Below, in pieces: positions 19,009 to 27,999 of a stretch of DNA of 64,000 nt. The position numbers and the translations under genes are program-made. The stretch's first letter is position 1. The number at the start of each line of letters is the position of its first letter. This stretch comes from Pseudoalteromonas arctica (lineage in GTDB: Bacteria > Pseudomonadota > Gammaproteobacteria > Enterobacterales > Alteromonadaceae): the NCBI RefSeq assembly GCF_012927645.1, contig NZ_JABBMT010000014.1, positions 33,392 to 97,391 on the forward strand. Direction: 5' to 3'. Under the pieces are notes generated by a model. That model saw only the letters and a program-made list of their open reading frames with translations, searched no databases and was not told the origin of the DNA.

Positions 19009-20205
19009 ATGAAAACAACACTAATAATTATCGGATTGCTTTTATTTTATACGAGTGCCGCGTTTTGTGCAGATAAAGCTGCGCCTATGCTGGTGGAAAA
19101 ACAACATTTTACCACCAAAAATTTCACCACTGTGTCAGGAAAGACCATTACCAAAGTTGATATTGGTTGGGAAAGCTACGGCAAATTAAATGAAGCCAAA
19201 GATAATGTGATTTTAATCACTCATTACTTTTCTGGTACTTCTCATGCGGCGGGTAAATACAAAGCCGATGACGCCCTGCTAGGGTATTGGGACGCGATTA
19301 TTGGCCCAGGCAAAGCTATTGATACTGATAAATATTTTGTGATCAGCTCAGATACGCTAGTCAATGCTAACTGGCATGACCCCAATGTCATCACTACAGG
19401 ACCTGCATCGATTAACCCCGCTACAGGTAAACCTTATGGACTTGATTTCCCTGTAGTGACCATTACTGATTTTGTTAATGTACAAAAACGTTTGCTTGAT
19501 AGCTTAGGTATAAAGAAATTACATGCGGTGATGGGCGCATCCATGGGCTCGTTCCAAGCGTTAGAATGGGCGGTACGTTACCCCGATCAGGTTGAGCGAC
19601 TTATTCATGTAATTGGCGCAGCGACGATGGATGCTTGGACGGTGGCGGCCCTTGAAAAATGGGCATTGCCAATTCGGTTAGATAAAAATTGGCAGCAAGG
19701 CGATTATTACAACAAAGAGCGCCCGCTGGATGGTTTGGCTGCAACTATGCTGAACATTACTCAAGATGCTATGCACCCGATTATTTATAACGCCAGTTTC
19801 CCGAACTTTAATGTGCTTGATCAAGGGGCATTAAATGATATTCGCACCTTGCCACAACTTAGCCAAACATTAGCAACACGAGCTATGGCACGCGCGAAAA
19901 CCCAAGATGCAAATCACGTGTTGTATTTAGTCCGTGCATCACAGCTTTTTACCGCGGGTATGCAAGACGATTTAACTAGCGCACTAAAAAAAGTGAAAGC
20001 AAAAACCTTATTGCTGCCTGCAACAAACGATTTATTATTGCGTCCTGAAAATATGCAAGCAGTATATAGCGCCATGAAAACAGCAGGTAAAGAAGTTGAA
20101 ATGTCAGAGATTAAAGGCGGGTGGGGGCATTTAGATGGCATTTTTTCTATCTCACCAAAGGCTCAGCTAATCAGGGACTTTTTAAAGGAGGAATCGCATG
20201 AGTAA
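19009..20205 (+). CDS. Exported MetX-fold alpha/beta hydrolase, probable hydroxybutyrate ester/oligomer hydrolase
   Basis: 398 residues with an N-terminal signal sequence (hydrophobic about 4-19) that real homoserine acetyltransferases lack. The fold is that of the MetX family: nucleophile elbow GASMGS (Ser178) and candidate catalytic Asp341 (ATNDLLL) and His374 (GGWGHLDG). Its operon encodes permease, hydroxybutyrate dehydrogenase and CoA-transferase, and no methionine genes are near, so the protein more likely hydrolyses esters or oligomers of 3-hydroxybutyrate in the periplasm. The fold and triad are seen; the substrate is inferred from context. It overlaps the next gene by eight bases. 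Confidence 0.78.
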   Translation: MKTTLIIIGLLLFYTSAAFCADKAAPMLVEKQHFTTKNFTTVSGKTITKVDIGWESYGKLNEAKDNVILITHYFSGTSHAAGKYKADDALLGYWDAIIGPGKAIDTDKYFVISSDTLVNANWHDPNVITTGPASINPATGKPYGLDFPVVTITDFVNVQKRLLDSLGIKKLHAVMGASMGSFQALEWAVRYPDQVERLIHVIGAATMDAWTVAALEKWALPIRLDKNWQQGDYYNKERPLDGLAATMLNITQDAMHPIIYNASFPNFNVLDQGALNDIRTLPQLSQTLATRAMARAKTQDANHVLYLVRASQLFTAGMQDDLTSALKKVKAKTLLLPATNDLLLRPENMQAVYSAMKTAGKEVEMSEIKGGWGHLDGIFSISPKAQLIRDFLKEESHE

Positions 20206-20959
20206 AACAGTATTAATTACTGGGGCTGCCAGTGGCATCGGCTTTTATGTTGCTGAGCAACTAGTCAAAGCTGGCCATCATATTATTGTCACTGATTTAC
20301 ATCAGCACAGCGCCGAACAAGCTGCTGCTAAAATCATTGAGCAAGGGGGTAATGCACAAGGCTTTGCACTGAATGTGGCAGATAGTAATGCAATAGAGGC
20401 GTTTTTTAATGAGTTTAAACAGCCGATAGATGTACTTATTAATAATGCGGGCATTCAGCATGTAGCAAAACTAGAAGAGTTTCCAGCAGAGACATGGCAA
20501 TTTTTACAGCAGGTTATGCTGGTCGGGCCGGCGATAATGAGCAAAGCTGTGTTGCCACGTATGCGCGACCGAGGCTTTGGTCGTATTATAAATATAGGCT
20601 CTATTCACGCGCTAGTTGCATCTAAATATAAATCTGCTTATGTTGCGGCGAAGCACGGTTTAATAGGCTTTGCTAAAACGATGGCATTAGAAACTGGTGA
20701 CAGCAATATTACCATTAATACAGTATGCCCTGCCTATGTAAAAACCCCTTTAGTTGAGCAGCAAATTGCCGCGCAGGCAAAGCAGCATGGAATGTCAGAG
20801 CAGCAAGTTATAGACACAATCATGCTTGCGCCCATGCCAAAAAAAGCCTTCATTGAGTTAGATGAAATACTGCATACCATCTGTTTTTTAATGGCTGATG
20901 AAGCGCGTAATATAACTGCACAAGCCATTGCCATTGATGGTGGTTGGACTGCTCAATAG
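20198..20959 (+). CDS. bdhA: 3-hydroxybutyrate dehydrogenase (SDR family)
   Basis: 253 residues, short-chain dehydrogenase. It has the NAD-binding TGAASGIG (8-15), NNAG (82-85), and the catalytic Ser135, Tyr148 and Lys152 (SAYVAAKHG). The NIGSIHALVASKYKSAY segment (132-148) is typical of D-3-hydroxybutyrate dehydrogenases. It oxidises 3-hydroxybutyrate to acetoacetate with NAD+. The CoA-transferase genes that activate acetoacetate follow directly; the first starts nine bases downstream with the Shine-Dalgarno sequence TAGGAGG. Confidence 0.9.
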   Translation: MSKTVLITGAASGIGFYVAEQLVKAGHHIIVTDLHQHSAEQAAAKIIEQGGNAQGFALNVADSNAIEAFFNEFKQPIDVLINNAGIQHVAKLEEFPAETWQFLQQVMLVGPAIMSKAVLPRMRDRGFGRIINIGSIHALVASKYKSAYVAAKHGLIGFAKTMALETGDSNITINTVCPAYVKTPLVEQQIAAQAKQHGMSEQQVIDTIMLAPMPKKAFIELDEILHTICFLMADEARNITAQAIAIDGGWTAQ

Positions 20960-20967
20960 GAGGAATT

Positions 20968-21675
20968 ATGGCTGGTTTTGATAAAGTAGTGACAAATTAC
21001 AGTGAAGCAATGGCTGGTCTTGCCGATGGTATGACTGTGATCGCTGGTGGTTTTGGACTATGTGGTATCCCTGAGGGATTAATTGCGCAAATAAAACGCC
21101 AAGGGACACGCGATTTAACTGTGGTTTCTAATAACTGTGGAATTGATGGATTTGGCCTTGGAATATTGCTTGAAGATAACCAAATTAGCAAAATGATAGC
21201 CTCATATGTGGGTGAAAATACGCTTTTTGAACAACAGCTACTTAGTGGTGAGTTAGATGTTGAGTTAACACCGCAGGGTACTTTGGCTGAAAAAATGCGT
21301 GCTGGTGGTGCGGGGATCCCTGCTTTTTACACGGCAACCGGCGTAGGTACTCCGGTTGCTGAGGGGAAAGAAATTCGCCATATCAATGGCCGCGATTACT
21401 TATTAGAGCCCAGTATTACCGGTGATTTTGCCATTATTAAAGCGTATAAGGCGGATCGCTATGGCAACTGTATTTATCGTCATACTGCTATGAATTTTAA
21501 TCCAATGGCTGCAACTGCAGGTAAAATTACAGTTTTAGAGGTTGAAGAGATTGTTGAGCCTGGTGAACTTGAGCCGAGCCAAATTCACACACCTGGCATT
21601 TATATTGACCGAGTGATTCAAGGTGAATTTGAAAAACGCATAGAAAAAGTCACCACCCGAGATAACAATAAATAA
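20968..21675 (+). CDS. scoA: 3-oxoacid CoA-transferase subunit A
   Basis: 235 residues. The CoA-transferase I motif GGFGLCGIPEGLI lies at about 28-40. The family converts acetoacetate to acetoacetyl-CoA with succinyl-CoA as CoA donor. The start is set at the ATG with AGGAGG seven bases upstream; an in-frame upstream start inside bdhA (20944) is unlikely. Subunit B follows after 11 bases. With bdhA this makes the standard route from 3-hydroxybutyrate to acetoacetyl-CoA; the final thiolase must be encoded elsewhere. Confidence 0.92.
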   Translation: MAGFDKVVTNYSEAMAGLADGMTVIAGGFGLCGIPEGLIAQIKRQGTRDLTVVSNNCGIDGFGLGILLEDNQISKMIASYVGENTLFEQQLLSGELDVELTPQGTLAEKMRAGGAGIPAFYTATGVGTPVAEGKEIRHINGRDYLLEPSITGDFAIIKAYKADRYGNCIYRHTAMNFNPMAATAGKITVLEVEEIVEPGELEPSQIHTPGIYIDRVIQGEFEKRIEKVTTRDNNK

Positions 21676-21686
21676 GGAACCCACTG

Positions 21687-22346
21687 ATGGCATTATCACG
21701 AGAACAAATCGCTAAACGTGTAGCGATGGAACTGCAAGATGGTTACTATGTGAACCTAGGAATAGGCATTCCAACTTTAGTTGCCAACTATGTGCCTGAT
21801 GGTATAGAAGTAATGCTGCAATCAGAAAATGGCTTGTTAGGTATGGGGCCTTACCCTGATACAGATGCAGTGGATGCCGATATGATTAACGCAGGGAAAG
21901 AAACGGTCACGGCGGCTAAAGGTGCCGCCATTTTTAGTTCTGCAGAGAGCTTTGCAATGATCCGTGGTGGTCACGTAGATTTAACTGTACTAGGAGCTTT
22001 TGAAGTTGACCAACATGGCAATATAGCCAGCTGGATGATCCCCAATAAGTTGGTGAAAGGTATGGGCGGAGCAATGGACTTAGTGGCTGGTGCTAAAAAT
22101 ATTATTTGCACTATGACTCATGCTAATAAACATGGTGAGTCTAAATTGCTCAGCGAATGCAGCTTACCGCTCACGGGAGTGGGGTGTATCAATAAAGTGA
22201 TCACTGATTTAGCTTTATTAGCTATAAAAGACGGTGCGTTTTATTTACTTGAGCGTGCGCCAGGGGTTTCGATAGAAGAAATAATAAATAAAACGGCAGG
22301 TAAATTAATTGTCTCTGGCGATATTCCACAAATGAAATTTAATTAA
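21687..22346 (+). CDS. scoB: 3-oxoacid CoA-transferase subunit B
   Basis: 219 residues. The catalytic glutamate is Glu47 in SENGLLG, which forms the CoA-thioester intermediate, and NLGIGIPT (23-30) is the second family signature. It forms a heteromer with subunit A. It is the last gene of the permease-hydrolase-dehydrogenase-transferase operon. A hairpin about 260 bases downstream (22604-22636) can end transcription from this side and from dapD on the other. Confidence 0.93.
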   Translation: MALSREQIAKRVAMELQDGYYVNLGIGIPTLVANYVPDGIEVMLQSENGLLGMGPYPDTDAVDADMINAGKETVTAAKGAAIFSSAESFAMIRGGHVDLTVLGAFEVDQHGNIASWMIPNKLVKGMGGAMDLVAGAKNIICTMTHANKHGESKLLSECSLPLTGVGCINKVITDLALLAIKDGAFYLLERAPGVSIEEIINKTAGKLIVSGDIPQMKFN

Positions 22347-22693
22347 CTTAGAGGTTTTGAATCCACCAATTTTACATAAATGTATACAAAACCCAACAAC
22401 TAGCTTAACCTGAACTTTGGGTATAGCTTTCGGCATATAGACACGCGCTGAACTCAATAACTTAATGATGTGATAGATAATTATAGTTGCCACAGTTCAC
22501 AGTTTAAAAATCAAAGTTAATAGACCATATTAAGTTCTTAGCTATCAAGCATGTTGTATTTAAAGGTGATATTTTTCATAGAAGAGAAAATAGTACAGAT
22601 AGAAAAAGCCCTAGATCTATATAGATTTAGGGCTTTCATTTATTTACTGTTAATGTAAATCAGCTTATCGTTTAGAGCTTTTTCAGCTCTCTA
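22347..22693. other. Intergenic region between convergent scoB and dapD
   Basis: 347 bases without a credible gene. It holds one strong hairpin (listed separately) and a small dyad AGAGCT-TTTTC-AGCTCT at 22675-22691 just after the dapD stop. The segment near 22400-22450 is slightly less AT-rich but shows no inverted repeats or coding potential that would identify a mobile-element remnant. Confidence 0.6.
22604..22636. terminator. Bidirectional terminator between scoB and dapD
   Basis: Arms AAAGCCCTA and TAGGGCTTT enclose a short AT loop that is itself partly self-complementary (AGATCTATATAGAT). On the minus strand the hairpin is followed by TTTTTC, a usable U-tract for dapD; on the plus strand the tail is only TTTCATTTATTT. 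It separates two convergent transcription units. Confidence 0.75.
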
Positions 22694-23521
22694 TTATTCG
22701 TCTATCGATCTCAACAATGCGTTAATCCCTACTTTTTCGCGGGTTTGTTGATCCACTTTTTTCACAATGATAGCAGCGTATAGGCTGTGTGTACCATCTT
22801 TTGAAGGCAATGCACCAGGCACGACTACTGCACCTGCTGGTACGCGGCCGTAGTGAGTTTCGCCAGTTTCGCGGTCGTAAATTCGAGTGCTTTGGCTGAT
22901 GTAAACACCCATTGAAATAACAGCGCCTTCTTCAACGATCACGCCTTCTACGATTTCAGAACGTGCGCCAATAAAACAGTTATCTTCAATGATAGTCGGA
23001 TTGGCTTGTAATGGCTCTAAAACGCCACCTATGCCAACACCTCCTGATAAGTGTACGTTCTTACCAATTTGGGCACATGAGCCTACAGTGGCCCAGGTAT
23101 CAACCATAGTGCCATCGCTAACGTAAGCACCAATGTTTACATATGATGGCATCAATACCACATTTTTGCCGACAAAGCTGCCTTTACGGGCAACGGCATT
23201 TGGTACTACGCGCATGCCACCTTGCTGAAATTGTTCCGGCGTATAGTCGCTAAATTTCAGCGGTACTTTGTCGTAAAACTGGTTTACGCCGTCGTTCATT
23301 GGTTGATTGTCTCGAATACGAAACGACAGTAACACGGCTTTTTTTAGCCATTGGTGCACAACCCACTCACCACTGATTTTTTCAGCAACCCGGGCTGCAC
23401 CACTATCAAGTAGCTCAAGTACATCGATGATGGCTTGTTTTACATCACTAGATACTGTGCTTGGGCTGATGTTATCGCGGTTATCCCAGGCGTTTTCAAT
23501 GGTGGTTTTTAAATCTGACAT
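22694..23521 (-). CDS. dapD: 2,3,4,5-tetrahydropyridine-2,6-dicarboxylate N-succinyltransferase
   Basis: 275 residues, close to the 274 of E. coli. The C-terminal half is a left-handed beta-helix of hexapeptide repeats ([18 protein letters not shown], about 120-137; [20 protein letters not shown]). It succinylates tetrahydrodipicolinate in the lysine/diaminopimelate pathway, in the cytoplasm, as a trimer. It lies nine bases downstream of glnD, in the usual gammaproteobacterial order map-glnD-dapD, and is probably co-transcribed with glnD. Confidence 0.95.
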   Translation of the reverse strand: MSDLKTTIENAWDNRDNISPSTVSSDVKQAIIDVLELLDSGAARVAEKISGEWVVHQWLKKAVLLSFRIRDNQPMNDGVNQFYDKVPLKFSDYTPEQFQQGGMRVVPNAVARKGSFVGKNVVLMPSYVNIGAYVSDGTMVDTWATVGSCAQIGKNVHLSGGVGIGGVLEPLQANPTIIEDNCFIGARSEIVEGVIVEEGAVISMGVYISQSTRIYDRETGETHYGRVPAGAVVVPGALPSKDGTHSLYAAIIVKKVDQQTREKVGINALLRSIDE

Positions 23522-23530
23522 AAGATCCTC

Positions 23531-26149
23531 TTATTCGGTTTCTGCGTTGAGTTTTTTACGCAATGCTTGATGAATTTTTGCTTGTTCTTCATCGGTAAGG
23601 GCTTGGTATTCGTTATTCGATACCACGAAGAAATCTTCTGCACGTTCACCTACAGTGGTGATCCGCGCGGCGTGTATATGTAATAAGTGGGCTTGAAACA
23701 CTTCAGCAATTTTGGTTAATAAACCAGGAATATCCACCGCTTGAATTTCGATTAAGCTGCGATCTTTACGCGGGTGTGGGCGCAAGATGATTTTTGGCTT
23801 AATATTAAAATCTTTAAAGCGTTGTGAGCGATTCTTTTTAAAGCGAATTTTCTTTCTCGGATCGGCAAGTGCTTGATCAAGGCCGCGTTTGATTGACTGC
23901 GCTTGAGCACTGGCAATCGGATCGCCACTGACTTCAAGTACCACAAAACTAAACAATACATAGCCGTCACGCGTGGTGAGCACTTGGGCGTGTTGGATTT
24001 GTGCTTTTTTAGAGCCAATCACACTGACCAAACGAGAAAATAAAGCGCCAGAGTAGGGGCTGTAGACAAATACTTGGGTACCGCCGTGCATGGCTGTATT
24101 TGATACCGCAACACTGGGTTGGCTTAAATCGTCACAGTTTAGTAGGTGCTCGGTATGCCATGATAGCTGTTGTTCGCTAAAGGCGGTAAAGTAATTTGCT
24201 TTAAAGCGGCTCCAAATTAAATCAATCTGATTTTCATCATAGCCATTGTTGATGAGGCGTTGTTTGGCCTGATGCTTTTTATCGCGAATTTGGTCGCGCT
24301 GATCCATCGGGTTCTCAAGCCCAAGCCGTAAAGCACGTTGTGTATGCAAGTAAAGCTCGCGTAGTAGGGTGTTCTTCCAATCATTCCACAAATTGTCATT
24401 GGTGGCACGGATATCGGCGACAGTTAAACAATATAGGTAATCAAGTTGTCGTTCGGTTTTAACTCGCGTAGCAAAGTCTTTGATCACATCTGGGTCATTT
24501 ATATCTTTGCGTTGTGCCGTTACAGACATAAGCAAATGATTAGTAACGAGCCAAGCAATCAATTTACCATCGGAAGTTGAAAAACGGTGTAATTTGGCAA
24601 ACGCAATGGCGTCAACAGCACCGAGTTCTGAGTGATCACCACCGCGACCTTTGGCTATATCGTGGAAAATACCCGCTAAGTACAGCAGCTCAGGTTTGTC
24701 CATGCGAGTGACTATTTCACAACAAATAGGAAATTCACTAACTTTGGTTTTATCAAAATATTGGTAAATATTGTTGATTAATTTATGGGTATGTTCGTCC
24801 ACGGTATAAGCGTGAAATAAATCAAACTGCATTTGCCCAAAAATGTTCCGCCACTGCGGTAAATACGCGGCTATCATGCCGTGTTTATGCATTAGTGTAA
24901 ATGCACGGCCCATACCGTTAGGGTGTTTTACAAGGCGTAAAAAGGCTTCACGACAGGCGGCGTAATCTTGTAAATCCCCTAGTAAACGACGACGTACTTG
25001 GCGAATAGTACGAATAGTGCTTGGGTAAATATGAGTGATTTCGGGATTGTCGGCGATGTGCTCAAACAACACAAAAAGTTGATCACGGCGAAAGAATACG
25101 GATGGATTTTTTACCCTAATTTGGTGGCCAACACGTTCGAAATTACGATCGAGTTCAACCACTGCTTGTTCGTTACTTTCCGGTAAAATGCTTTGCTCAA
25201 AATATGATAACAACATTTGATTTAGCTCACGAACCCGGCTCATGATCCTAAATAAACGCTTCATCATTCGCTCAACGGAGGCTTTGCCATCACTGCCAAA
25301 GCCAAGTAAATCGGCGGCCAGTGGTTGGTGGTCAAATAACAACCGGTTCTCTGAGCGTCCAGCGGCTAAATGCAGCGCAAAACGGATATTCCAGAGATTT
25401 TCTAGGCATTCTAACAGCTCTTGGTATTCCTCATGAGTGAGATAGCCGTGGCTAATAAGCTCTTGTAAGGTTTCAGCCCGAAAATGCTTTTTAGCAACCC
25501 AAATGATGGTTTGCAGATCTCGCAGGCCACCGGGGTTTTCTTTAATATTGGGTTCGAGATTATACGCTGTGCCGTGACATTTTTTATGACGCAGTTGTTG
25601 CTCGTTTACTTTTGCTAAAAAGAATTCGTCAGAGTGCCATATTGGCGTGTCGAGGATATGCGCTTTGAGTTTTTCGTATTCGATATGATTACCAAACAAT
25701 AAGCGACTTTCGAGTAAGCTGGTGGCAAAGGTGACGTCTTCACGCTTTTGCTCAATCGTTTGCTCAATGGTACGAACACTATGACCAATCTCTAAATTGA
25801 GATCCCATAGCATAGTAACGAACTGACCTATTTTTTCACAGATTGCCTCTGATGGTTGTTCGGTAACCAATAACAAAAAATCAATATCTGAATAGGGGTG
25901 CAGCTCACCGCGGCCATATCCGCCCACGGCGATTAAGGCTAAATCAGGTTCATGGGCTAAATCATAAACATGAAACAGTTTGATCAGTAGACGGTCAATA
26001 AATTCAGCCCGGGCATTAATCAAGTTACCGACGGGTTGTTTTGAAAACTCGTTTTGTAACCACTTGTAAAAATAATGAGAACAATCGCGATAATCGGTTA
26101 ATTGCTCAGCATCGCTGAGCAATTTTTTTACTTTATTGGGTAATGCCAC
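23531..26149 (-). CDS. glnD: Bifunctional [protein-PII] uridylyltransferase/uridylyl-removing enzyme
   Basis: 872 residues. It comprises a nucleotidyltransferase domain with GGYGRGELHPYSDIDFLLL (about 72-90), an HD domain with FHDIAKGRGGDHSELG (uridylyl removal), and two C-terminal ACT domains (about 685-870) that sense glutamine. It controls nitrogen assimilation by modifying PII. The start is GTG with AGGAG about nine bases upstream. An unusual hairpin with a T-tract on the opposite strand sits inside codons 7-17 (see findings). dapD follows after nine bases. Confidence 0.95.
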   Translation of the reverse strand: MALPNKVKKLLSDAEQLTDYRDCSHYFYKWLQNEFSKQPVGNLINARAEFIDRLLIKLFHVYDLAHEPDLALIAVGGYGRGELHPYSDIDFLLLVTEQPSEAICEKIGQFVTMLWDLNLEIGHSVRTIEQTIEQKREDVTFATSLLESRLLFGNHIEYEKLKAHILDTPIWHSDEFFLAKVNEQQLRHKKCHGTAYNLEPNIKENPGGLRDLQTIIWVAKKHFRAETLQELISHGYLTHEEYQELLECLENLWNIRFALHLAAGRSENRLLFDHQPLAADLLGFGSDGKASVERMMKRLFRIMSRVRELNQMLLSYFEQSILPESNEQAVVELDRNFERVGHQIRVKNPSVFFRRDQLFVLFEHIADNPEITHIYPSTIRTIRQVRRRLLGDLQDYAACREAFLRLVKHPNGMGRAFTLMHKHGMIAAYLPQWRNIFGQMQFDLFHAYTVDEHTHKLINNIYQYFDKTKVSEFPICCEIVTRMDKPELLYLAGIFHDIAKGRGGDHSELGAVDAIAFAKLHRFSTSDGKLIAWLVTNHLLMSVTAQRKDINDPDVIKDFATRVKTERQLDYLYCLTVADIRATNDNLWNDWKNTLLRELYLHTQRALRLGLENPMDQRDQIRDKKHQAKQRLINNGYDENQIDLIWSRFKANYFTAFSEQQLSWHTEHLLNCDDLSQPSVAVSNTAMHGGTQVFVYSPYSGALFSRLVSVIGSKKAQIQHAQVLTTRDGYVLFSFVVLEVSGDPIASAQAQSIKRGLDQALADPRKKIRFKKNRSQRFKDFNIKPKIILRPHPRKDRSLIEIQAVDIPGLLTKIAEVFQAHLLHIHAARITTVGERAEDFFVVSNNEYQALTDEEQAKIHQALRKKLNAETE
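26100..26129 (+). terminator. Terminator-like hairpin on the strand opposite to glnD, inside its 5' coding end
   Basis: A perfect 11-bp stem, AATTGCTCAGC and GCTGAGCAATT, with loop ATC, is followed by a run of seven T on the plus strand. glnD is read on the minus strand, where no T-tract follows, so it can only act as an intrinsic terminator for plus-strand (antisense) transcripts, or as a stem near the glnD start in the mRNA. Confidence 0.55.
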
Positions 26150-26201
26150 GTGGGCTGGCTCCTAAGCATACTAATTCACTCTAAGTTGGATGAGTCAGTA
26201 T

Positions 26202-26987
26202 TTAATGTTCAATGATCCTGTCTATCGTATCATCTGATCGCAGCGTTAAAATTTCAACACCATTTTCAGTCACAAGTAAAGTGTGTTCCCACTGAGCTGA
26301 TAAACTACGGTCTTTAGTAACCACAGTCCAGTCATCTTTTAGTAGTTTACACTGGCGTTTACCCGCGTTAACCATAGGTTCGATAGTTAAACACATACCC
26401 GCTTTTAATGTTTCACCAGTACCTGCTTTACCATAATGCATTACCTGTGGTTCTTCATGGAACTCGCTGCCTATACCATGGCCGCAATATTCACGAACGA
26501 TAGAATAATTAAAGCCCTCAGCATATTTTTGAATCGCTTCACCGATATCTCCTAAGCGCATGCCTGGTTTAACCATTTTTATTGCTAAATAAAGGCTTTC
26601 TTGCGTTACTTCAGCAAGACGCTTTCCTTGGATGTTTGGCGTGCCAACATGAAACATTTTTGAGGTGTCGCCGTGGTAACCATCTTTGATAACCGTGATA
26701 TCGATATTAACACTGTCGCCATCTTTTAATGCTTTGTCGTTTGGAATACCGTGGCAAATTACATGGTTTACTGAGGTGCAAATTGACTTAGGGAAGCCAT
26801 GGTAATTTAATGGTGCAGGAATTGCTTTTTGCACATCGACAATATAATTGTGACAAATTGTATTTAGTTCATCAGTGGTTACACCGGGAACTACATGTGG
26901 CTCTATCATTTCCAGGACATCTGCCGCTAAGCGCCCGGCTACACGCATTTTCTCTATTTCTTCAGGGGTCTTGATCACAGCACTCAT
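26202..26987 (-). CDS. map: Methionine aminopeptidase, type I
   Basis: 261 residues. The metal ligands of the family are visible: the two Asp in DITVIKDGYHGDTS, His in EYCGHGIG and the Glu residues in TIEPMV and WEHTLLV; the substrate-binding His lies in VNHVICHGIP. It removes the initiator methionine from new proteins. The start is the ATG preceded by GGAG at five-base spacing; an upstream in-frame start at 27038 is rejected. It is divergent from rpsB, the standard arrangement in this group. Confidence 0.95.
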   Translation of the reverse strand: MSAVIKTPEEIEKMRVAGRLAADVLEMIEPHVVPGVTTDELNTICHNYIVDVQKAIPAPLNYHGFPKSICTSVNHVICHGIPNDKALKDGDSVNIDITVIKDGYHGDTSKMFHVGTPNIQGKRLAEVTQESLYLAIKMVKPGMRLGDIGEAIQKYAEGFNYSIVREYCGHGIGSEFHEEPQVMHYGKAGTGETLKAGMCLTIEPMVNAGKRQCKLLKDDWTVVTKDRSLSAQWEHTLLVTENGVEILTLRSDDTIDRIIEH

Positions 26988-27044
26988 GGAGGCTCCATTG
27001 TCGAGTTTTATACATTTATCGGCGCACAAATTTTGCACGCGACG

Positions 27045-27073
27045 TTGAATATTTGTTTTTAATATGGTATAAA
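27045..27073 (+). promoter_or_regulatory. Promoter of rpsB-tsf with GC-rich discriminator
   Basis: TTGAAT (27045-27050) and TATAAA (27068-27073) are separated by exactly 17 bp, and the next bases are GCGCGCC. A GC-rich discriminator is the hallmark of promoters shut down by ppGpp, as expected for ribosomal protein genes. The ffs promoter at 60364-60392 has the same design. Confidence 0.72.
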
Positions 27074-27079
27074 GCGCGC

Positions 27080-27258
27080 CGTCTTTTTACAAATAAATTC
27101 TTAAATGATTTTTTGTATTTAAGGCAAACACAATTTTATTTTAACACACACACGTATCGTCACATACACTTGGGTGCATTTCAGTTTCATTTAACTGCGG
27201 TGTTGGTGCTATGGGGTATGTGGAGGCCTAACCCTAAACTAAACAGAGGAAATACAAA
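27080..27258 (+). promoter_or_regulatory. Long 5' leader of rpsB, probable S2 autoregulatory region
   Basis: About 180 transcribed bases precede the rpsB start. The last third, from about 27195, contains a GC-richer block (GGTGTTGGTGCTATGGGG, then GTGGAGGCCTAACCC) followed by the Shine-Dalgarno sequence GAGGA. In gammaproteobacteria the rpsB leader is known to be conserved and to mediate repression by S2. The block is where such a structure would lie, but its fold was not computed. Confidence 0.45.
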
Positions 27259-27987
27259 ATGGCAAACGTTTCAATGCGCGACATGCTTCAAGCTGGTGTT
27301 CACTTCGGTCACCAAGCACGTTACTGGAATCCTAAGATGAAGCCTTTCATTTTTGGCGCACGTAACCGTGTTCATATCATCAACCTTGAGCAAACTGTTC
27401 CAATGTTCAACAACGCACTTAAGTTTTTAACGGGTGCAGCGTCAAACAAAGGTAAAGTTCTTTTCGTTGGTACTAAGCGCGCAGCAAGCGAGTCGGTTAA
27501 AGAAGCCGCTATCGCGAGCGATCAGTATTACGTAAATCACCGTTGGTTAGGTGGCATGTTGACTAACTGGAAAACAGTTCGTCAATCAATCAAGCGTCTT
27601 AAAGACCTTGAAACCCAAAGCCAAGACGGTACTTTCGAGAAGTTAACTAAGAAAGAAACGTTAATGCTTAACCGCGAAATGGAAAAGCTTGAAAAGAGCC
27701 TTGGCGGTATCAAAAACATGGGTGGTCTTCCTGACGCACTTTTCGTTATCGATGCAGACCACGAGCACATCGCTATCCGTGAAGCTAACAACCTAGGTAT
27801 TCCAGTTGTTGCGATCGTTGATACTAACTCTAACCCAGACGGTGTTGATTTCATCGTACCTGGTAATGATGATGCTATCCGTGCAATCAACCTTTACACT
27901 GGTGCAGTTGCAGCAGCAATCACTGAAGGTCGTGAGAGCAATATCGTTGCTCAAGCTGAGAAAGACGACTTCGTAGAAGCTGAGTAA
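27259..27987 (+). CDS. rpsB: Small ribosomal subunit protein S2
   Basis: 242 residues (241 in E. coli). The opening [19 protein letters not shown] and the stretch [18 protein letters not shown] are invariant family features. It is a structural protein of the 30S subunit, needed for S1 binding. Codon use is visibly more biased than in neighbouring genes, as for a highly expressed gene. tsf follows after 104 bases containing a perfect 30-base palindrome. Confidence 0.97.
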   Translation: MANVSMRDMLQAGVHFGHQARYWNPKMKPFIFGARNRVHIINLEQTVPMFNNALKFLTGAASNKGKVLFVGTKRAASESVKEAAIASDQYYVNHRWLGGMLTNWKTVRQSIKRLKDLETQSQDGTFEKLTKKETLMLNREMEKLEKSLGGIKNMGGLPDALFVIDADHEHIAIREANNLGIPVVAIVDTNSNPDGVDFIVPGNDDAIRAINLYTGAVAAAITEGRESNIVAQAEKDDFVEAE

Positions 27988-27999
27988 TTAGCTGTCATC

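Noticed and set aside
19009..20205. metX (homoserine O-acetyltransferase) of methionine synthesis
   Set aside because: Signal peptide and operon context point to an exported hydrolase instead.
27053..27258. Frame reading through the rpsB leader into rpsB out of frame
   Set aside because: It overlaps the promoter and leader and has no family resemblance; the region is explained by regulation.
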